A DNA stretch of 24,642 nucleotides from assembly GCA_039934875.1 (NCBI GenBank), contig JBDTLH010000182.1:1-24642 (forward strand), written 5' to 3'. The notes below the pieces were generated by a model. That model was not told where the DNA came from and ran no database searches. It was given only the letters and a program-made list of their open reading frames with translations. Of the stretch, positions 1-7,005 are shown in pieces (positions within the stretch are counted from its first letter, which is position 1; each line of letters opens with the position of its first letter). The position numbers and the translations under genes are program-made. The stretch is from JBDTLH01 sp039934875. Its GTDB lineage: Bacteria > Acidobacteriota > Terriglobia > Terriglobales > Acidobacteriaceae.

Positions 1-132
1 GGTAGGGACAATATTAGGGAAGGGCCACCGGTCCGCGATCGACCAGAGCACGACAGGGATGAGGGGCAGCAGGAACCAGGCCATCAGTAGTGCACGCCCA
101 GCCGTTCCAGCGGGCCGGAGCAGTCGCCTCAT
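1..132 (-). CDS. ABC transporter inner-membrane permease, N-terminal fragment
   Basis: Partial gene running off the left edge; only the first 44 codons are present. The translation begins MRRLLRPAGTAG and continues into one hydrophobic segment (about residues 13-30) followed by ADRWPFP, the typical opening of the second permease of a spermidine/putrescine-type ABC importer. Its ATG lies in a 4-base ATGA overlap with the stop of the preceding permease gene, so the two are translationally coupled subunits of one importer. The substrate cannot be told. These first 430 bases appear foreign to the rest of the window because a chimeric junction follows. The permease assignment rests on weak N-terminal similarity plus the strong neighbour. 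Confidence 0.6.
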   Translation of the reverse strand, partial: MRRLLRPAGTAGRALLMAWFLLPLIPVVLWSIADRWPFPNIVPT

Positions 133-434
133 GACAGCACCCGGACCCGACGCAGCAGTCCGACCCCGATGATGACGGCTATCCCGGCGATGCCTGTGGT
201 GATCAGCGCCACCGCCAGGGCTTGCGGACGCGCCGACAGGTCGCTGGCGGTGAACAGCTGATAGGCCAGCACTGACAACGGTTGTGGGTAGGCGCGGCCC
301 AGCAGCCAGGCGACCTCGTACGATCCCAACGCGTAGACGAAGGTGATCGTGCCGGTCGTGATGAGTGCGGGCGCAAGCAGAGGCACCGTGATCGCACGCA
401 GCCGCTGCCAGCTGCTGGCACCCAGGACGGCCGC
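129..434 (-). CDS. ABC transporter permease (EAA-motif fragment), 5' end lost at a junction
   Basis: C-terminal part of a binding-protein-dependent transport permease. The reading frame runs from the junction at about 434 through AVLGASSWQRLRAIT, which matches the cytoplasmic EAA loop (usual form EAA---G-------I--P) that contacts the ATPase, then PLLAPALITTGTITFVYALG and a final transmembrane segment (GIAGIAVIIGVGLL) ending in RRVRVLS. The stop overlaps the start of the next permease by 4 bases. The N-terminal two thirds are absent: just before the EAA loop the frame becomes part of a cheB gene. A GTG at 386 is available as a start but would leave an unlikely 85-residue protein, so I treat this as a fragment. 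Confidence 0.65.
   Translation of the reverse strand, partial: AAVLGASSWQRLRAITVPLLAPALITTGTITFVYALGSYEVAWLLGRAYPQPLSVLAYQLFTASDLSARPQALAVALITTGIAGIAVIIGVGLLRRVRVLS
428..434. other. Chimeric junction between cheB and permease sequence
   Basis: To the right of this point the minus strand encodes a CheB receiver domain; to the left it encodes the EAA loop of an ABC permease in another frame. Both expected sequences can share the bases CGGCCGC here, so the breakpoint falls within a short microhomology. No insertion sequence, integrase or repeat is visible at the point. Confidence 0.6.
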
Positions 435-577
435 AGGCGCGCAAAACGCTCGATCGCGCTGGCGCCGTCGGCGGCAATGCCGCAGACCTCAAAGCCGGAG
501 CCGGCGGTGAATACCTCGGCCACGCAACGGCGCGCCACCGCCGAATCGTCCACAATCAGCACCCGCTTCATTCTCAC
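428..577 (-). pseudogene. cheB: CheB receiver-domain fragment (protein-glutamate methylesterase), truncated
   Basis: The first ~49 codons of a CheB-type response regulator: MKRVLIVDDSAVARRC, the beta1 strand with paired acidic Asp residues, then GFEVCGIAADGASAIERFARLRP, which normally precedes the phosphorylatable Asp. Here, straight after LRP, the frame runs into the antisense of an ABC permease, so the phospho-acceptor Asp and the whole methylesterase domain are missing. A GTG at 577 with an AGGAG box 8 bases upstream is the best start; the ATG at 571 is the alternative. It follows the mcp by 33 bases as the last gene of the che operon. Full-length CheB would remove methyl groups from the receptor. 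The truncation is either real or an assembly chimera. Confidence 0.75.
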
Positions 578-610
578 GCGAAACTCTCCTCTGGTATGGG
601 GTTCAATGCC

Positions 611-1465
611 CTACTGCACCATGCGATCGGGCCATGCCGCGGCGGCGGCGCGGGCCGGCACCGCCGGTACCGCCTCCCCATAGTGAAAGCGGGAGACGAA
701 TTCCTGCATCTCCGTCGCCATGCGGGAAAGCTCGAGCGCCGCCCGCTCGGTGTAGCTCGCGCCATCCGAGGTGCTCTGCGCCGCCGCCGCGACTTCGGTG
801 ATGCTGCGCGTGATCTCTCCGCTCCCGTTGGCCACGTCGCTGGTGCTGCGGCTGATCTCGTTGGTGGTCTGCGTCTGCTGCTGCACCGCCCCCGCGATGG
901 TGGTCTGCAGCCCGCTGATCCGCCCGATGGTGTCTCCGATGGCGGAGATGGCCTCGACCGCGGCCCGCGAATCGGACTGGATGATCTCGATCTTGCGCCC
1001 AATGTCCTCCGTCGCCTTCGCGGTCTCTTTCGCCAGCTCCTTGACCTCATTGGCGACCACGGCGAAGCCCTTGCCCGCCGCTCCCGCGCGCGCCGCCTCG
1101 ATCGCGGCGTTGAGCGCGAGTAGATGCGTCTGTCCCGCGATACCGGTGATCAGCTTCACGATCTCCCCGATGCGTCCGCTGCTCTCGCCCAGCCGCGACA
1201 TGGTGGCATTGGCTTTGCTCGCCGCGTCCACTGCCTCTCCCGCGACCTTGGCGGCATCGGACGCGGAGCTGGCGATTTCGCGGATGCTGGTGGACATCTC
1301 CTCGGCCGCGCTGGCCACGGAATGAATGTTGCAGCCAATCTCCTCCGAGGCCGAAGAGACGGAGAAGACCCGCTGCGAAGTCTGCTGCGCATTGACCGCC
1401 ATCGTCTTTGCCGTGGAGGTGAGCTGCTCCGCCGCCGCGGCCAGTGAGGACGCCGAACGGCCCAC
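611..1465 (-). CDS. Methyl-accepting chemotaxis protein, signalling half (downstream of in-frame stop)
   Basis: Long helical cytoplasmic signalling domain of a chemoreceptor. The conserved hairpin tip that binds CheA and CheW is at about residues 102-140 (IAGQTHLLALNAAIEAARAG, then GKGFAVVANEV). The two flanking helical bundles carry the Ala/Ser/Glu-rich heptads that hold methylation sites. There is no C-terminal NWETF-type tether for CheR/CheB. The frame is the same as the upstream open frame 1469-2389, separated only by one TGA and one Gly codon, so this is the second half of one ~592-residue receptor. A GTG at 1465 could reinitiate translation but no good ribosome binding site precedes it. 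Alone it would lack membrane anchor and sensor. It is either half of a pseudogene or a product of a sequencing error. Confidence 0.8.
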   Translation of the reverse strand: MGRSASSLAAAAEQLTSTAKTMAVNAQQTSQRVFSVSSASEEIGCNIHSVASAAEEMSTSIREIASSASDAAKVAGEAVDAASKANATMSRLGESSGRIGEIVKLITGIAGQTHLLALNAAIEAARAGAAGKGFAVVANEVKELAKETAKATEDIGRKIEIIQSDSRAAVEAISAIGDTIGRISGLQTTIAGAVQQQTQTTNEISRSTSDVANGSGEITRSITEVAAAAQSTSDGASYTERAALELSRMATEMQEFVSRFHYGEAVPAVPARAAAAAWPDRMVQ

Positions 1466-1468
1466 GCC

Positions 1469-1471
1469 TCA
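1469..1471 (-). other. In-frame TGA splitting the chemoreceptor gene
   Basis: On the minus strand the codons read GAG GTC ATG TGA GGC GTG GGC CGT, with the same frame open for hundreds of codons on both sides. A single base change (TGA from GGA, AGA or CGA) would restore a complete receptor. Many clear genes in the window end in TGA, so the code is standard. Confidence 0.85.
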
Positions 1472-2389
1472 CATGACCTCGCGAATCGATTCCATGGCTT
1501 TGTTGAGCTCCTTGGCGGTGCGATCGCGTTCCGAGGCGGGAACGATGGCAACGTTCAGGTCGCCGCGTTCAAGCGCCTCGGCGGCGAGCCCGATGCGCCG
1601 GTTGTAATCCACCAGGGCGCGGAAGTTGGCGGCGAGTTTTCCCAACTCATCCTTTCCCTCGATGTCGATCTTCACCGTGGTATCGCCCTCGGAGAGCGCC
1701 CGGCTCGCCTCGAGCAATTGCCGCAGGCTGCCAGAGAGGAAATCAGCCAGCCAGAAGGCGATTCCGAAGGCAATGGCAATCGCCGCCAAGGTGGAAGCGA
1801 TCATGGTCTGCTGAATGGAAGCCGAAGCGGAGGCATTGGCGGCGGCGGCACGGTCCCGCTCCCGCCCCAGTTGTTCGATCAATTGATTCACCGTATGGTT
1901 CGCGGACTGGATCACCGCAAAGCCCTGGCTTCCCAGCAGGGTCGCGACCACGGTCTCATAGGTGCCGTCACCCTGGCTCATGCGCTCGCGAGATTTCAGG
2001 GTAGGTGCGACCGCCTGCTCGACGAAGCTGCGCTTGTCCTGCTCGAGCTCGGCGATCGCCGCCAGCAACTGCGGGTCTCCCGCGGCGCTCTGCTTCAGAT
2101 CGGGCAGCTCTTCGTCCACGCGCTTCGCCGAATCCTGATAAAGCTGATAAGCATCGGGCGCGCCGGTGAGCACGAAGGAGGTGAAGCCGATCTCGATCTG
2201 ATGCAGCGAGGTTTGAAAGTCGCGGAACTTATCGTTGCGATGTTGCGCGCTCAACATCTGTTCGCGGGTGTGCTCGGCGGTGGAGACGGCGCGGAAGGTC
2301 ACCGCGCTTTCGATGAGGACGATCACGATCACCGAGGCAAACGCCGCCAGCAGCTTGGTCTTGATGCGCGAGTTACGAAACCAGTTCAT
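1469..2389 (-). CDS. Methyl-accepting chemotaxis protein, sensor and HAMP half (ends at in-frame stop)
   Basis: N-terminal half of a membrane chemoreceptor. It shows a short cytoplasmic start with basic residues, TM1 at about residues 12-30, a ~165-residue helical periplasmic sensor (CHASE3 or four-helix-bundle-like, type uncertain), TM2 at about 195-215, then a HAMP linker with GKDELGKLAANFRALV and a second HAMP-like segment ending AMESIREVM before the TGA. The ATG at 2389 has AGGAG nine bases upstream and overlaps the end of cheW by 17 bases, so it is coupled to cheW. It should detect an extracytoplasmic signal and control CheA when joined to the following signalling half. The stop falls exactly between the HAMP region and the methylation helices. 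Confidence 0.85.
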   Translation of the reverse strand: MNWFRNSRIKTKLLAAFASVIVIVLIESAVTFRAVSTAEHTREQMLSAQHRNDKFRDFQTSLHQIEIGFTSFVLTGAPDAYQLYQDSAKRVDEELPDLKQSAAGDPQLLAAIAELEQDKRSFVEQAVAPTLKSRERMSQGDGTYETVVATLLGSQGFAVIQSANHTVNQLIEQLGRERDRAAAANASASASIQQTMIASTLAAIAIAFGIAFWLADFLSGSLRQLLEASRALSEGDTTVKIDIEGKDELGKLAANFRALVDYNRRIGLAAEALERGDLNVAIVPASERDRTAKELNKAMESIREVM

Positions 2390-2900
2390 GAGAGATGCTC
2401 CTTGAGATCATCGGGTCGGGAGTAACAGGGTTGAGGCTGGGCAGAAGAAATACCGCATCGAGATCGAGCGCCAGCAGAAGTCTTTCGCTTCGGCGGCAGG
2501 CGAATTGCAACAGCCCGCGCAACTCCGGGCGGATACTCTGGGGGACCGCTTCCGTCTCAGCGCCCTCGGCATCCACTTCGACAATCTCGCCGATCTGGTC
2601 AACCAGCAGGCCCACCAACTCGCTCTTGTTATGGGAGGATTTGTTTTGCACGAAGATGACCAGTCTTTGTTCAGCGCTGCTTTCCCGGCTCTCCACGCCG
2701 ATCGCCGTGCCCAGGCGGACCAGGGTGGCAATGTCGCCGCGATGGTTCATCATGCCCGCGATCGAGGGGGCCGCTTGCGGCACCGGGGTAAATTGCACAC
2801 GGGAGACGATCTCGGTAATTGCGGTGGTCTCGATCCCGAAGAGCGAGCGGCCCAGCATGAAGCTGCAGAATTGGCGGGCGGGGCGGATAGCAGCCGTCAT
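2373..2900 (-). CDS. cheW: CheW-like chemotaxis coupling protein
   Basis: A 175-residue protein that is essentially one CheW domain: FCSFMLGRSLFGIETTAITEI at the start of the fold, then MMNHRGDIATLVRLGTAIGV, which matches the conserved N-x-R-G-x-x-x-P/L-V-x-L region, and ELVGLLVDQIGEIVEV near the middle. CheW links the receptor tip to CheA in the cytoplasmic signalling array. The ATG at 2900 overlaps the cheA stop by four bases (ATGA), and the gene overlaps the start of the mcp by 17 bases, a tightly coupled cheA-cheW-mcp operon. At 175 residues it is slightly longer than a minimal CheW, with a C-terminal tail rich in Ser and Pro. Assignment to CheW is firm. Confidence 0.9.
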   Translation of the reverse strand: MTAAIRPARQFCSFMLGRSLFGIETTAITEIVSRVQFTPVPQAAPSIAGMMNHRGDIATLVRLGTAIGVESRESSAEQRLVIFVQNKSSHNKSELVGLLVDQIGEIVEVDAEGAETEAVPQSIRPELRGLLQFACRRSERLLLALDLDAVFLLPSLNPVTPDPMISRSISHELVS

Positions 2901-5095
2901 TCGAGACCTCCCGCTCCCGCTTCAAAGTGGCGTTCTATCACTTGACTCAGATCGAGCAGGTGGGTGACGGCGCCTTGCATCACGGCAGCGCTTGCACTGC
3001 GCCCCGGCCACGGACGGCCGGGCACAATCTCTTCTTCCGCGCTATCGAGCACTCGCTCGACCGCTACGCCGGCGTCTCCGGCCGTCGATTCGCAGAGCAG
3101 CACGGAGACCCGCGCGGCATCTTCTTCTCCCCGGCCGCGCCGCTCCGGGCCACGCAAATCGATCAGCGGCAAAATGCGCCCTTCATATTGAAAGACGGTG
3201 TTGCCCTCGAACACTTCGATCTGTTGCGGCGAGAGTTGCTCGATGCGTACGATCTGATTGAGATCAACCGCCGCTCGGCCGCTCGCCTCGATATAGAGCA
3301 CACCCCGCTTGGCCTTGGCGTCGGGGGCGAGACCCTCATGCTCCGCTGCCGAGACCGCGCTGTGGAGTTGCTGGTCCTGGCTATTGTTCAGCATCCCGGC
3401 AGCCGTTACCAGCGATTGCGCGTCCAGAATAAGCGCGATGCCGCCGTCCCCGCGCACTGTCGCCGCGGAAAACAAAGACACAGTCGAGAGCAGCCTGCCC
3501 AGCGGCTTCACCACGATCTCTTCCATGTCCTCGACCCCGTCCACGATGAGGCCAAACTGACGGCTGCCGAAGCACAAGATCAATAGCAAGAGCTCCTGAG
3601 CGCCAGAGAGTGGCTGCGCCGAAGGAGGAGCGCTGGCCAGCAGATCGCCCAGCACGATCAGGGGCAGCAATCTCTCGCGGATGCGGTACACCGGGGTGTC
3701 GCCGATCCACTCCACGCGGTCCCCGACGGTCTGCGGAATGCGCACCAGCTCGACAATGCTCGCCTGCGGTATGGCAAATGACTGCCCCGCGCAGCGCACC
3801 ATCAACGCCGGAAGAATGGCCAGGGTAAGCGGAATGCGGAAGCGCACCGCCGTACCCTTACCCAGGGTGCTCTCCAGTTCGACGCTGCCGCCAATCTTTT
3901 CGATATTGGTCCTCACCACGTCCATGCCGACCCCGCGTCCGGAGATGTTCGAGATCTGCGCCGCCGTGGAAAACCCGGGCAGAAAAATCAACTCCCGCGC
4001 CTCGGCGTCGCTCAGCCGATCAGCCGCCGCCCTATCTATCAGCCCCCGCTCCACCGCTTTGCCGCGCAGCGCGGCGCAATCCAGCCCGCCGCCATCATCC
4101 TTAATACCGATAATCACGTAACCGCTGTCATGCACCGCCGAGACATGTACGGTTCCGGTCTCGGGCTTGCCCTTGGCCTGGCGGGTGGCGGGCAGCTCGA
4201 TCCCGTGGTCCAGCGCATTGCGCACCGCGTGGGTGAGAGGGTCCTTAACCGCCTCCATGATGGAGCGGTCGATCTCGGTCTCCGCGCCGCTCACCTCGAG
4301 CGACACCTTCTTGCCGCAACTCTGTGAGATCCCCCGCACCATACGTGGCAATTGATTGAACAACTGTTCGAGCGGCTGCATGCGGGTCTGGGTCACGCGT
4401 TCACGCAGGTCACTGGTGATGTGGTTCAGACGTTGCGCCAGCGGGAGCAGTGCGGCATCGGCGGATTGCGCCGCGATTTGCAGGATCTGGTTGCGCGCCA
4501 GCACCAGCTCGCCCATCAGGTCCATCAACTGGTCGAGCAGCTTCACATCCAGGCGGACCGTCGCATCGGCAACGCCCTTTTCCAACTCCGGAGCTGCCGC
4601 TGGCCTTTCCGGAGCCGCCGCTGGCCTCGCGGACGCTAAAGTTTGCTTCGCTTCCCCTGCCCTCGACGGCGCGCCGACTGGCAAATGCTGCTCTTCTCGC
4701 GCCTCCCCTGGCGCATAGGAATTCAGCAGCGCGGCCAATCCGGCTTCCTCCGGGTCGCCCTCATCGCCTGTCCCGTCACTCTCCGTGGCTTCGATCCGCC
4801 GCAGGATGCGCCGCACCGCGTCCACCATCGCCAACAGCGTGTTGGTCATCGCCGGAGTCAGCGCGATCTCGCCGTCACGCAGGCGCGAGAGCAGGTTCTC
4901 TCCCGCGTGCGTGAGCGATTCAAGGCGCTCGAATCCTAAGAAGCCGGTCGTGCCCTTGATGGTGTGGATGGTGCGGAAGACCGCACCCAGGATCTCGCGG
5001 TCCCCGGGATTGGCGTCCAGACGCACGAATTGCTGATCGAGAGAGTTGAGGTTCTCGGCGCTCTCTTGCAGAAATTCTTTGACAATCTCATCCAC
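2897..5095 (-). CDS. cheA: Chemotaxis histidine kinase CheA with two CheW-like domains
   Basis: About 732 residues from a GTG at 5095. The frame is open further upstream, but that part overlaps cdd antisense and has no CheA features; GTG gives the usual (M)DEIVKEFL opening. Domains in order: HPt with TIHTIKGTTGFLGF (phospho-His about residue 44); an Ala/Pro-rich linker with no recognisable P2 CheY-binding domain; dimerisation domain (LDQLMDLMGELVLARNQI); HATPase with HAVRNALDHGIE, DDGGGLD and GRGVGMDVV; a CheW-like domain; then a second, more diverged CheW-like domain (LYIEASGRAAVDLNQIVRIE). It phosphorylates response regulators under receptor control. Its start lies 36 bp from the divergent cdd start. 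No strong ribosome binding site precedes the GTG, so the exact start is the least certain part. Confidence 0.88.
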   Translation of the reverse strand: MDEIVKEFLQESAENLNSLDQQFVRLDANPGDREILGAVFRTIHTIKGTTGFLGFERLESLTHAGENLLSRLRDGEIALTPAMTNTLLAMVDAVRRILRRIEATESDGTGDEGDPEEAGLAALLNSYAPGEAREEQHLPVGAPSRAGEAKQTLASARPAAAPERPAAAPELEKGVADATVRLDVKLLDQLMDLMGELVLARNQILQIAAQSADAALLPLAQRLNHITSDLRERVTQTRMQPLEQLFNQLPRMVRGISQSCGKKVSLEVSGAETEIDRSIMEAVKDPLTHAVRNALDHGIELPATRQAKGKPETGTVHVSAVHDSGYVIIGIKDDGGGLDCAALRGKAVERGLIDRAAADRLSDAEARELIFLPGFSTAAQISNISGRGVGMDVVRTNIEKIGGSVELESTLGKGTAVRFRIPLTLAILPALMVRCAGQSFAIPQASIVELVRIPQTVGDRVEWIGDTPVYRIRERLLPLIVLGDLLASAPPSAQPLSGAQELLLLILCFGSRQFGLIVDGVEDMEEIVVKPLGRLLSTVSLFSAATVRGDGGIALILDAQSLVTAAGMLNNSQDQQLHSAVSAAEHEGLAPDAKAKRGVLYIEASGRAAVDLNQIVRIEQLSPQQIEVFEGNTVFQYEGRILPLIDLRGPERRGRGEEDAARVSVLLCESTAGDAGVAVERVLDSAEEEIVPGRPWPGRSASAAVMQGAVTHLLDLSQVIERHFEAGAGGLE

Positions 5096-5106
5096 GCTGT
5101 TCTTAT
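5079..5106 (+). promoter_or_regulatory. Candidate sigma70 promoter for cdd, inside the 5' end of cheA
   Basis: A perfect TTGACA at 5079-5084 is followed after 16 bp by TCTTAT at 5101-5106. Transcription would start near 5113 and give a leader of about 20 bases with a GAGGGGC stretch before the cdd ATG at 5132. It overlaps the cheA start codon, so cdd and cheA transcription could interfere. Confidence 0.4.
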
Positions 5107-5131
5107 CGGAGAAGAGGGGCGAAAGTTTAGA

Positions 5132-5557
5132 ATGGCATTCACCGCCATGCCGGTCCCAAACTTCACGCCCTCCTCGGACGCTCTCATCGCGGCGGCAACC
5201 GCCGCCACTGGGAATGCTTACGCCCCTTACTCCAACTTCCGCGTCGGCGCCGCTGTGCTGCTCGAAGATGGCCGCACCTTCTCCGGCTGCAACGTGGAGA
5301 ACATCTCCTATGGGCTTACCAACTGCGCCGAACGCACCGCCATCTTCCGCGCCATTGCCGAAACCCCGGGCGGCGCCATTCGCATTCGCGCGCTTGCGGT
5401 GGTCAATTTCGCCGGCCTGCCTTGCTCCCCCTGCGGTGCCTGCCGCCAGGTCATCGCCGAGTTCTCTTCGCCCGATACAACCGTCTTCTATCGAGGCGCA
5501 AACGGCTTTGTTGCCATGCCCATGAAAGAACTCTTGCCGGAGAGCTTCCACCTCTAA
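5132..5557 (+). CDS. cdd: Cytidine deaminase
   Basis: Deaminates cytidine and deoxycytidine to uridine and deoxyuridine in the cytosol. The 141-residue protein fits the small homotetrameric family: APYSNFRVGAAV near residues 31-42, SGCNVENISYGLTNCAERTA with the zinc ligand Cys and catalytic Glu (C65-A-E67), and LPCSPCGACRQVI with two further zinc cysteines (C98, C101). The ATG at 5132 is the first in-frame start clear of cheA; the frame is open upstream but antisense to cheA. An ATG at 5147 is possible but lacks a ribosome site. The next two genes make and import the same class of nucleosides, so this begins a pyrimidine salvage group, although 116 bp separate it from the phosphorylase. Confidence 0.93.
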   Translation: MAFTAMPVPNFTPSSDALIAAATAATGNAYAPYSNFRVGAAVLLEDGRTFSGCNVENISYGLTNCAERTAIFRAIAETPGGAIRIRALAVVNFAGLPCSPCGACRQVIAEFSSPDTTVFYRGANGFVAMPMKELLPESFHL

Positions 5558-5644
5558 TTCATTTCCTGCTTTCCTCCTCCTCATAAAACAGATACTCTGC
5601 TGCTTTCCGCTTGTCTTTTCTCAATCTTCCGAAATTGCTGTGTG

Positions 5645-5650
5645 TACGCT
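5645..5650 (+). promoter_or_regulatory. Candidate -10 box upstream of the nucleoside phosphorylase
   Basis: TACGCT lies 23 bases before the ATG at 5674, in the same TANNNT style as the -10 boxes of rlmH, trmJ and thiL in this window. A GGGGAG ribosome site at 5665-5670 sits between. It would give the phosphorylase-transporter pair its own promoter. No clear -35 is seen. Confidence 0.3.
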
Positions 5651-5673
5651 GCCGGCGGCACACCGGGGAGTTC

Positions 5674-6999
5674 ATGCGCCTTATCGATTTGATCCGCAAG
5701 AAACGAGACGGCGGCGAGCTTTCGCCCCAGGAAGTCGCGTGGGTGATTGCGCAATATACCGCCGATGCCATTCCCGACTACCAAATGTCCGCATGGTTAA
5801 TGGCAGCGCTGCTGCGCGGGCTCTCCCCCGCCGAACTCGCCGCGCTCACTCACGCCATGCTGCACTCCGGGCGGGTGCTCGACCTGAGTTCTCTACCCGG
5901 GCCGCGGGTGGACAAACATTCAACCGGAGGCGTGGGAGACAAGACCTCACTGATCGTAGCTCCCATCGCCGCCGCCGCTGGTCTTTATGTTCCCATGATC
6001 AGCGGACGCGGCCTGGGCCACACCGGCGGCACGCTCGATAAACTCGAAGCCATCCCGGGTTTTAACGTCTTCGTCTCGCCTGAAGCCATGCTTTCGCAAC
6101 TCGCCGCGCTCGGGGTGGTGATGGCCGGCCAGACCGAGGACATCGCGCCCGCCGACAAGCGTCTCTACGCGCTGCGCGACGTGACCGGCACCGTCGAATC
6201 TCCGGAGCTGATCTGCGCCTCCATCATGAGCAAAAAGCTTGCCGAGGGAATCGATGCGCTGGTGCTCGACGTAAAGAGCGGCTCCGGCGCATTCATGAAG
6301 CGTGAAACAGATGCCCGCCGCCTCGCCCGGCTAATGATCGACACCGGAGAGCGCATGGGCAAACGCGTTGCCGCATTGCTCACTGATATGGACCAGCCAC
6401 TGGGTCACGCGGTCGGCAATGCACTCGAAGTGAGAGAGTGTCTGGCTGTATTAGAGGGCCATGGCCCCCCCGATGTGGTTGAACTCTGCTCCGCGCTTAC
6501 GGCGTGGATGCTTTATGCCGGCGGGGTGGTGCGCAGCGTTCAGGAAGGCGAGCAGAGCTTCGCGCGTCTGATCGCCGATGGCAGCGGGATAAAGAAATTT
6601 CGCGAGCTATGCAGAGCTCAGGGCGGAAACCTCGACGCGCTGCCCCATGCCCGGAACACCGTAGTTGTCCCGGCCACTGCCGCTGGGTTTGTCCAACATA
6701 TCGATTGCGAGCGCATCGGCATCGCCAGCCTGGTGATCGGCGGCGGTCGCGAGCGCAAAGAAGATACTGTCGATTCCGCCGTCGGCCTGATCCTGCACAA
6801 GAAGGTGGGAGATGCGGTCGCGCCCGGCGAAACCCTGTGCACGCTCCACTACAACAGCGACGCCCGTCTCTCAGAGGCCCGGGAGATGATCGCCGCCGCT
6901 TATCAGATCGGCGCCGTGCGCCTTCCATCCCGCCCTCTGATCGCCGAAATACTCACCAGCGCCAATCTTGCCGCCAATCCACCGCAAAAGGAAACTTAA
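5674..6999 (+). CDS. deoA: Pyrimidine-nucleoside (thymidine) phosphorylase
   Basis: Cleaves thymidine, deoxyuridine or uridine with phosphate into free base and (deoxy)ribose-1-phosphate. The 441-residue length matches the family. MRLIDLIRKKRDGGELS is the standard N-terminus and fixes the start at the ATG of 5674, with GGGGAG just upstream; the frame is open upstream for 21 further codons without family similarity. KHSTGGVGDKTS (residues 81-92) is the phosphate-binding loop, and SGRGLGHTGGTLDKLE (110-125) is the family signature. The C-terminal barrel-sandwich part (VGDAVAPGETLCTLHYNSD) is complete. The transporter starts six bases after the stop. Whether it prefers thymidine (deoA) or is broad (pdp) cannot be told from sequence alone. 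Confidence 0.92.
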   Translation: MRLIDLIRKKRDGGELSPQEVAWVIAQYTADAIPDYQMSAWLMAALLRGLSPAELAALTHAMLHSGRVLDLSSLPGPRVDKHSTGGVGDKTSLIVAPIAAAAGLYVPMISGRGLGHTGGTLDKLEAIPGFNVFVSPEAMLSQLAALGVVMAGQTEDIAPADKRLYALRDVTGTVESPELICASIMSKKLAEGIDALVLDVKSGSGAFMKRETDARRLARLMIDTGERMGKRVAALLTDMDQPLGHAVGNALEVRECLAVLEGHGPPDVVELCSALTAWMLYAGGVVRSVQEGEQSFARLIADGSGIKKFRELCRAQGGNLDALPHARNTVVVPATAAGFVQHIDCERIGIASLVIGGGRERKEDTVDSAVGLILHKKVGDAVAPGETLCTLHYNSDARLSEAREMIAAAYQIGAVRLPSRPLIAEILTSANLAANPPQKET

Positions 7000-7005
7000 C
7001 TCGAC

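Noticed and set aside
1718..2425. 235-codon plus-strand frame across the chemoreceptor
   Set aside because: Antisense of the sensor half of the receptor; no domain pattern and no start signals.
5096..5584. N-terminal extension of cheA to an ATG at 5584
   Set aside because: These codons are antisense to cdd and show no CheA features; the HPt domain starts right after the GTG at 5095.
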